Of a stretch of DNA of 24,093 bases, positions 17,591 through 24,093 are shown piece by piece. Below the pieces are notes generated by a model, which did no database searches, was not told the origin of the DNA, and was given only the letters and a program-made list of their open reading frames with translations. The stretch spans positions 1 through 24,093 of the forward strand of contig NW_014579901.1 of NCBI RefSeq assembly GCF_000485595.1, given 5' to 3'. The position numbers and the translations under genes are program-made. The number at the start of each line of letters is the position of its first letter. Position 1 is the first letter of the stretch. This stretch comes from Priapulus caudatus (taxonomy: Eukaryota; Priapulida; Priapulimorpha; Priapulimorphida; Priapulidae).

Positions 17591-18456
17591 ATAATATGTA
17601 GTCGGGCTGTGCATAGTATATATGTAACAGAGGTTCGTGTAGATACACTTAAATTTCGTTACATATTATGTTACATTGTAATGGTAGTCTGTGCAGCAGT
17701 GTATCAAAATGGGAATTTCGTGGGGGCGTTTGTACCACCTTTGTGGTACCACCTATTGTGCATAATTGTATAGTTATACTTTGTTATCTCAAAACTTCTA
17801 CAACTCTGCTACTGGGGACGGAGTACACGCAGTAGTGCGTGCTACGGCGTCCTTCGTTGTGGGTTGAGTCGGTGCACTCCTGTTAGGGCACAGTTGGTGT
17901 TTTTGGATGAGTGTGCTTGTATTTAAAACGAACGAACCTTCACAGTCACTAAAAAAGCGTTTTGTTCTAGAGATTACTCCAGTATATTGAATTATATGGC
18001 AAAGTATATATTTATTACTATGTTTTAGGCGTGTAAACGTTAGCTACTGGTAGTAAATATTAAGGTACACGTACGTTTAGCATATTTTAACTTGACTCTA
18101 GACTAGTTTAGCTTAATTAGCGGCTAATTAATGAAGCTGTCTGATCGCCGATGACGCGCAATGACATATGTATACACCTGACATTCGGTGAGTCGTGTCA
18201 GAGCGTGTTACCTGTCCTGTGTACGGTGTGGCTTCTATCTTCCGTACCACAGACGCGTCAATCGGCAGCACTTACGTCATGATTGACAGCGCGCTATTGA
18301 TACCTGCTCGCTGAACGTAACAGCCTATTGAAATGTTCGCAGCGGATGCTGCTGCTGTCATCTGTTACATCTTTCTTTTTTATTGTAAACCGGATGGTTT
18401 TAACTCATTTCGTGTTGAATGTGTCATTGGTCAATGCTATACTTTATTATTATTAT
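17591..18456. other. No gene recognised
   Basis: A TACCACCTTTGTGGTA hairpin near 17731 and a TTACGTCA motif at 18271 were the only visible signals. Open frames near 18330-18620 have no family features. Confidence 0.4.
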
Positions 18457-18500
18457 CAGGACTCTATCAATATATTGATCAATCTATTGATAGACTCCTG
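18457..18500. repeat. Isolated copy of the CAGGAGT palindrome
   Basis: The 44-bp near-perfect palindrome begins CAGGACTCTATCAAT and ends ATTGATAGACTCCTG. It is flanked by TTATTATTAT on one side and TTATTATTATA on the other, like the copies 1 kb upstream. Confidence 0.7.
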
Positions 18501-18791
18501 TTATTATTATATACACGAGTAGGTTACATGAGAGTGTGTGCATACATCACCGTACAGTATTTTTTGTCACATTTGCACAACGTAGGTAGAGCGTTTTTGC
18601 CTTGCACAGTGATACTTACCTAAACGAGTCGAAGAAGATGGAATAATACGAGATGTTGGTCTTGATTATGAAGTCATGCAAATACTCCTAAATATTATTG
18701 GTTATAGTATAACAATCGTGTAAACGTGTATTTTTAAGTTATGTGGAACATTTCTTTGCGAATATTTAAGGTGGCATTACCCGGTTGCTGT

Positions 18792-19040
18792 CTACACTTG
18801 TTTTGTAGCATGTAGGATGTGCTGCGAGAGGTTATTTAAATAAAATCTGCGGCATTTATCAAGTTTGCTAGCTTTTTTTGTCTCGTTTTTCCCGCGAATT
18901 TTTACCACTGCGGGTACGCATCCTTTGGACGCGTTCGAGCAGTTGATCATGACTTCGATGCATTTCTCATCCAACTCCAGTTTGTTGGCATATAATCTCT
19001 CTCCGTGTGTTGTTATCCTGAAGCTGATGTATTTGCCAAT
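18792..19040 (-). CDS. Candidate terminal exon of an unknown gene
   Basis: The minus strand is open for 82 codons and ends in TAG at 18792. It starts IGKYISFRITTHGERLYANK, continues KCIEVMINCSNASKGCVP and VVKIRGKNETKKASKLDKC, and has four evenly spread cysteines and mixed charge. Directly upstream is CATTAG, which supplies an acceptor AG and also an in-frame stop, so an upstream exon would have to be spliced in. No Met begins it. I do not recognise a family. The pyrimidine tract before the AG is poor, and a chance frame of this length in AT-rich DNA is quite possible. Confidence 0.25.
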   Translation of the reverse strand: MGKYISFRITTHGERLYANKLELDEKCIEVMINCSNASKGCVPAVVKIRGKNETKKASKLDKCRRFYLNNLSQHILHATKQV

Positions 19041-19170
19041 CTAATGCATATCGAACGAAAATTTATTCACATAAATAGTGTTTCATTGTACATAGTAAAC
19101 GCATTTGGTGTTCCGTCACGGATTTCTCACTATAAAACAGCTGACAATTTCCAGGTTCACAATTCCTGTA

Positions 19171-19435
19171 CATTATGTCACATTGTCACGCCATGGAGCG
19201 ATGAGCTATACATTATGTCACATTGTCACGCCATGGAGCGATGAGCTATACATTATGTCACATTGTCACGCCATGGAGCGATGAGCTATACATTATGTCA
19301 CATTGTCACGCCATGGAGCGATGAGCTATACATTATGTCACATTGTCACGCCATGGAGCGATGAGCTATACATTATGTCACATTGTCACGCCATGGAGCA
19401 ACTAGTTATGCACTATGTCACATTGTCATTGTACG
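19171..19435 (+). repeat. 40-bp tandem array, five perfect units plus degenerate end
   Basis: The unit starts CATTATGTCACATTGTCACG and ends CCATGGAGCGATGAGCTATA. Units at 19171, 19211, 19251, 19291 and 19331 are identical. The sixth (19371) changes after CCATGGAGC, and the array then decays into CATTGTCA and CGTTGTCA fragments. Open frames through it are repeat-derived. Confidence 0.95.
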
Positions 19436-19481
19436 TTGTCGTATTGTCACGTTGTCACGTTGTCGATGTACTACTATACTG

Positions 19482-20230
19482 CTGAGAGGGTCTATAATAT
19501 AGAGGTAGAAAAGGGGTACAGGAAGGAGGTCGAGGAGGAGGGTAGAAGGTTGTCGAGGAGGAGGGTAGAAGGTGGTGGGGGAGCAGGTAGAGGGGGAGAA
19601 TGTGGTGGAGGGGAGGGGTGGGGGAGTTGGGAGATAGGGAGAGAGGCGTGGTAGAGGGAGGGGGAGGAAAGGCGTAGAAGGGGGGGGGGGAGTGAGAGGA
19701 AGGCACGGCGGAGCGGATCGGGTGGGTCGAGATGGTGGGGGTGCAGAAATGTGTATTGTGGATTGTAGATCAGTGTTGGATGCGGAGTGTGTCGGGGAGA
19801 AAGTCGTGATGGATAGTGAGAGGGAGGGGGAGGAGGGAGGGTAGAACGGTGGTGGGAGAGGAGGTAGAGGGGAGTTGGGACGATAAGGCGAAGAGAGAGA
19901 TCGCGGTAGTGGAGGGGAGGTGAGGTCGAGGAATGTGGTGCGGAGAGTAAATAACGGGTGGAGGGATAGTTATGTAAGCAGGAGGGTGGAGGATTTGGTG
20001 GGTGGAGAAGGAGAAGCAGGGAGGAGTAGAGGAGGGGGGAAGTGGGTTTAGAGGACAGGAGAGTTGAGGGGGGGATCCTGGAGTGTTTCGCCTTTGAAAT
20101 TTCTCAGGAGGGAGGGATGGAAGCGGAGGGAGTGACGACATGGACTCTGAGGGTGGTAACGTGAGTGGTGAGAGAGGGATGGAGTCGGGATCAATATGGC
20201 AGGCTGAGACTGAGGGGCTGTATATACTAA
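19482..20230 (+). repeat. Purine-rich, G-dense tract
   Basis: G and A dominate the plus strand, with modules such as GAGGAGGGTAGAAGGT repeated near 19530 and 19555. A related block around 19815-19880 includes GGAGGAGGGAGGGTAGAACG and AGGAGGTAGAGGGGAGTTGG. Many GGG runs and a G(11) run at about 19680 make quadruplexes possible. The long minus-strand proline/serine frames are the complement of this bias and not genes. Confidence 0.75.
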
Positions 20231-21300
20231 GAAAGTGTGCCACTTTGAAATCCCGCCGGTGGTGAGGGTGATGGGAGAGTCACAATAGAGGAGATGGCGC
20301 AGTTGTTTGACTCAGTTTCAAGCCGCTATACGGCTTGACCGGGGCCAAAGGAGGGAGGGGGGCGAGTGGCGGAGTCCCGTGCCCGAGAGGGTGTAATTAG
20401 TGAGAGATGGAAAGGGACGGGAGACGTATCGAGGCCATCTTGTGCTCGACGGGATCGGCCTGCAGAGATGACAATATTATGTAGCGGGCAAGATCCCACA
20501 CGCTGGAAGTGATGCGCGCATGCGGGGAACGCAACGGGTGTCAGGGGGAATGTTTACAAAACAGAGACGGGAAGGTCAGGCGGCAGGGACCGAAGATTCA
20601 AAGTGAGCGTGGCTCAGGGACAGGATCCGGCCAGTACCGGAAGGCCCGGTAATTCCTGTGAATCGACTCACTAAATTCTCGATCATTATTGTGAATGCGA
20701 ATGGATTTGATTCCAGAAAGCGAATGGTCTGCATTCAGCAGAGGTCGAATGATTTCTCGCTCTCGGCAAAACGAATGGTTTTGATGCCTCAGTCCCGGGG
20801 GACTCGACATGTGGGGTTTGATTCCCTTTTCTGAATGATAAAATCAAACTAATGTGAACATTTAAAACAGGGAATTAGTGTTAGATTTATGTGTATAACA
20901 TAGATTAAATAATCAAAGATTATATGCCGATAAATCAAATTGATTTATGCCAATAGAATCAAGACATGTTATTATGTGCTAATCGAGAATGTCTATATGT
21001 GATATCAATCACACCATTTGAAAACAACAAATTGTCTTATAACATCGGATTTTTGAAAACAAACAAAATGCCATAGTCGGCCGCCACGACCTAACCAGTT
21101 AATCATTAATTAATATCAGCATAGTTATCTTAAGTGTGATGTCTGCTCCGCGCAGAGGTACGCGTCGGCCGAATTTTTTTCTCGTTGCACTCACCCGGGT
21201 AAGTGATGCCAGCGCCATCTATCGGCGGAAGCAATACACTTACCGGTTGCGGCTGCTTGGGTTGGTACGTATATAATATATACGATTGGGTTATACGATA
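20231..21300. repeat. Mixed sequence with periodic CGAATG motif, no gene
   Basis: CGAATG recurs at 20698, 20721, 20746 and 20772 (spacings 23, 25, 26), a decayed ~25-bp tandem repeat. A near-palindrome CACTCACCCGGGTAAGTG lies at 21188-21205. No coding or RNA signal was found. Confidence 0.45.
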
Positions 21301-21305
21301 TTACG

Positions 21306-21400
21306 ACTAACCCTAGATCCTAACGCCTAAGATCCCATAATTACCCTCTAACCCGTGACCCTAATCCCCTAATGGGTGCCTAATCTAACCCGTAACTCTA
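21306..21400 (+). repeat. Degenerate CCCTAA-like tract
   Basis: Spaced TAACCCTA, CCTAACGCCTAA, CTCTAACCC, GACCCTAATCCCCTAA and CTAATCTAACCC resemble a worn telomere-like array. It is followed by a CTATTAAATTA hairpin at about 21398. No inverted arms enclosing it were found. Confidence 0.55.
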
Positions 21401-21429
21401 TTAAATTATAGAAGTTTAATTTTTAATAG

Positions 21430-23860
21430 TCTCGCTCAAAAGTGAATTGTTGGTTATTAAAATGGCTGGTAACATAATGAATGTTAAATATTTGCGTGTT
21501 GATTTGGAAAAAAACAATGGCTAAACAGGATAAGACTAGAAAAAATAGAGGAAAACAGGAAAATAATTAACAACGTGGCACTGGTCGGATTCGTATTCCC
21601 GTTATGCGACCATTCTACTGTGGTGGCGAAGCCGCCTTTATCTCGTACCCGTTGCTCTAGGCGAATATGAAACTAGCACATATTGAAATTAAAAATTGTT
21701 GGAATGTGCTTGCTATAATCTGCAAGGATAAAAACAGAGCGTCACCCTATCAGGCGGAATCAGTACGCCGTCAGTTACCGTGACTTTAAGATCTTTGAGA
21801 GGAATATCGGGCGACGGTATTAGCGGTACACGCGTCGCAGAGACTAGCACCCGAGCCTTAGAATTTAATCATAAGGTCAGTTACATCCAATTATGTGATA
21901 TTATTCTATAGAGCACGGCAACATGGAGCACTTACTTAGGAATCTTCACGCATAGGAAATTAGACTAGAACTATCTAGTTTAGAGTAGCCCTACTCATAT
22001 ATAGCTGTGAACTATCTACGGATAACTTTATGCCGGTTAATTATCTATCGTATTTACTATGAGACTGACCATATGGTTCGCTTATGTGCATGGCAATTAA
22101 GATTCATATGTAGAATGGCCCCGCCTAGGTGTTTCGCTCTACGATGCGCTGTTGGTTTGTGGTGCAACTGGTGGCTTAATGCCAGTATATGCTTATGTGA
22201 TCACCTAATAGGCTAACCCTTCGGCCTATGTAGAAGGAATTCGCAATTAATTTGTTGTTGGTTAGAAAATTTTCTTCAAATCATAATAATCTTGTAGCTA
22301 ATTTGTCAGTATATTGTTTTTATTGTCATAGCATTTATGTCTAATCTCTGGAAAAACTATATACTGAGTGTCACTGCCGATTCACAGCGCCGCGCCCTTG
22401 TATTCATTACGAGCGCAGTGATAGATACCAAGAGAAAGCCACACGCGCGCGGGAATCTCGCCGAACTCACGTTTGGCCGGCTATGGAAACGTTAGGTGTT
22501 AGGATCGAGCCAATTATGGGGTGGGCAGCGGAGCAACGAGAAGACCTGTTGTGTGGCGGCGGCTTGGTCGGAGCGAAACTTTATATATAGAAATGGTGGT
22601 GCATCTACCACCCCGGTGCTGTAAGGTACCACGAGGGTAGCTCCGGGTACCGGGAGATTTAACGAGCATTATTTGCCAGGCAAATATAAGGTTGACCGGC
22701 TAATTGGTCCTTGCAGTTCAATAAAACTCCAAGATTCACAGAGGAGTATAGCTAAGACATGTGTCTATAGTGTATCTTGAAAATTTTAGAAATTTAATTC
22801 ATTTGGGTATTGCACTTATCTTGGCGAGCGCAATATAGAAGTTTGGTAGTGATTTGCGTATACGTTGACCGTAAGTCGCTGCGTCAAGTAAATTCGGTGC
22901 GGTCACCATTTTTTAATTATCGATGCTGAGTTCGAGGTTCGAGGCGGTAAGCGGATGATACATTATGCTCATAAATAGATAGTGATTGTAGATAGATGCA
23001 TAATATTATAGTATTATAGAGAGTTTATAGGATTATAGAGTTAGATAGTGGGCTGATGCTAATTCATCTAGGTACTGGTTCTATTAGATATGATTTTAGT
23101 GAGATATCGAGCGGTCATTAAATACTATATATTTTGCTAATGCTATAATATTTATTATAGACATCTACTATGTGGATACTTAGCGTTAGTACTCCTCTGG
23201 GGTAAGTGAAGTTTTTTGTATATGACCGTGCTGATAGATTAGATTCAATATATATTAGGCCCGTATATGAATGCGTACGTAATTGCTCCTCGTACCGGGT
23301 TTAGTGTCGACGGGTCGTGAGATGTGACCCAGCTCGGAAATTACCCCTCTAGCCAACCGCGTCGCGCATGTCGTGGACTAGCTTCAGTTGGTAATGTCGG
23401 CTCTACATAAGGTCGAGTTGAACTCTCGGCTGCTGAGTAATGAGACTGGCCGCGGCCACAGGTCTTGAGGTGAGTCTGGTCCGCAGAGGAGGCGGTTAAA
23501 TTCAGACTGGGGGTATCATACAGGACCGGGTTCAATCGGCTGTACAATCAGATGTGATGTCTGTGCCTGCATGTTTATTGATATGTCTTACAAGGTTATT
23601 GGAAGAGTTATCCTGCCCAGTCACATCGGGATTTTGTGGCAGATATCTCTCTCTAGGTCGTTATTCTTTAATCCTGGTGTGGGCCGGCACTAGGCTGGGA
23701 GTAAATTCTAGGACACTACGTGAGGGGACCACAGGTAATATCTCAAGCACCGGAGTAATTTGATCCCGTGTATCTAGTCCTTTCTCTATGCTATTCACAG
23801 TGGTCTTATAGACGTCATCTAGGTCTGTAGATTATAACGCAGTATTACTTAGATATATAT
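21430..23860. other. Long stretch with no gene recognised
   Basis: The sequence is of mixed, moderately AT-rich composition. Open frames of 65-70 codons (22007-22216 plus, 23341-23547 minus, 23554-23763 plus) show no motif. Small hairpins occur (GGTCG...CGACC at about 21575-21605, TTTGCCAGGCAAA at 22671). A TATAG/ATTATAG-rich patch lies at 23000-23050. Confidence 0.4.
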
Positions 23861-23869
23861 ATTTACCAC

Positions 23870-23870
23870 N
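23870..23870. other. Ambiguous base (N)
   Basis: A single N in the assembly lies 22 bases before the terminal hairpin. Confidence 1.
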
Positions 23871-23885
23871 GCTTGGCCTTTAGTA

Positions 23886-24010
23886 TTACTTCCGCGTACA
23901 GTTGCCGCTGGCAGGCGGCAGTACAGCGTACAGGCGTACAGCGGCAACGGTACGCGGGCTATAGTACTAGAGCTACACTAACACTAACTACAGTAACTGA
24001 GTTAGTTGAC
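23886..24010. repeat. GC-rich hairpin unit related to that at 1568-1660
   Basis: Stem arms CCGCGTACAGTTGCCGCTG (23892-23910) and its inverse (23939-23957, one mismatch) enclose a 28-bp loop with repeated GTACAG. CTATAGTACTAGAGCTA and GTAACTGAGTTAG follow, matching the outer arms of the units near 1.6 kb. Confidence 0.65.
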
Positions 24011-24093
24011 ATGAGTATGATTAGAAGACATGTCCCACAATAGCTAACGAAATTAGAGCTGTCCGCACGGGCCACAATAGCTACGATAGAGCT

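Noticed and set aside
19005-19485. Frames with repeated LCHIVTPWSDELYIMSHCHAM
   Set aside because: They are translations of the 40-bp tandem array, with no start context or flanking coding sequence.
19455-20243. Minus-strand proline/serine-rich frames of 83 and 157 codons
   Set aside because: They are the complement of a purine-rich low-complexity tract.
21205-21222. AGATGGCGC (inverse of GCGCCATCT) resembling a CTCF or YY1 core
   Set aside because: A nine-base match alone is expected by chance at this scale and nothing nearby supports an insulator.
21565-21665. tRNA-like segment on the minus strand (TAGAGCAACGGG and AACGGGAATACGAATCCGACC-like parts)
   Set aside because: The T-arm box is altered (no GGTTCRA), and acceptor and anticodon stems could not be drawn. 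At most it is a SINE or tRNA relic.

Overview
The window looks like nuclear DNA of an invertebrate animal, most likely a marine one. The reasons are a spliced TMEM86-type gene, reverse-transcriptase fragments of the animal LINE (CR1/jockey-like) kind, vertebrate-type TTAGGG telomere-like repeats inside the chromosome, many short foldback elements, and long minisatellites. There are no bacterial operons, no intact rRNA or tRNA genes, and no CRISPR array. Species cannot be named from the sequence. One N at 23870, and frame-breaking single-base indels in a conserved exon, suggest a long-read assembly that is not fully polished in its GC-rich part.

Layout. 1-7,260 is AT-rich repeat-dense DNA. It holds a LINE C-terminal fragment (minus), a 205-bp foldback with a TTAGGG core and a 9-bp target duplication, two GC hairpin units, a 680-bp foldback with about 311-bp arms, a 5'-truncated LINE with its 3' tail (minus), a 10-bp GT-rich minisatellite, a decayed RT (plus), and three more foldbacks with telomere-like cores. 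7,722-11,758 is a 4-kb array of a 20-bp C-rich unit. 11,940-12,589 is a second array of a roughly 34-bp unit that runs straight into a 3' splice site. 12,590-13,406 is the only recognisable host gene, the 3' coding part of a lysoplasmalogenase of the TMEM86/YhhN family, broken by small indels. 13,407-14,270 is GC-rich non-coding sequence. 14,270-24,093 is again AT-rich: another telomere-cored foldback, a Z-DNA-prone tract, a repeat carrying AGGTCA direct repeats, a cluster of very small CAGGAGT palindromes, a perfect 40-bp tandem array, a purine-rich G-dense tract, a degenerate CCTAAC tract, and a GC hairpin related to the one at 1.6 kb.

If the gene is transcribed on the plus strand and its first exon lies to the left, both minisatellites are intronic. 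The most interesting pattern is a set of at least five terminal-inverted-repeat elements, of at least three unrelated TIR sequences, that each carry a short telomere-like core. Four of them have 8-10 bp direct repeats at their borders.
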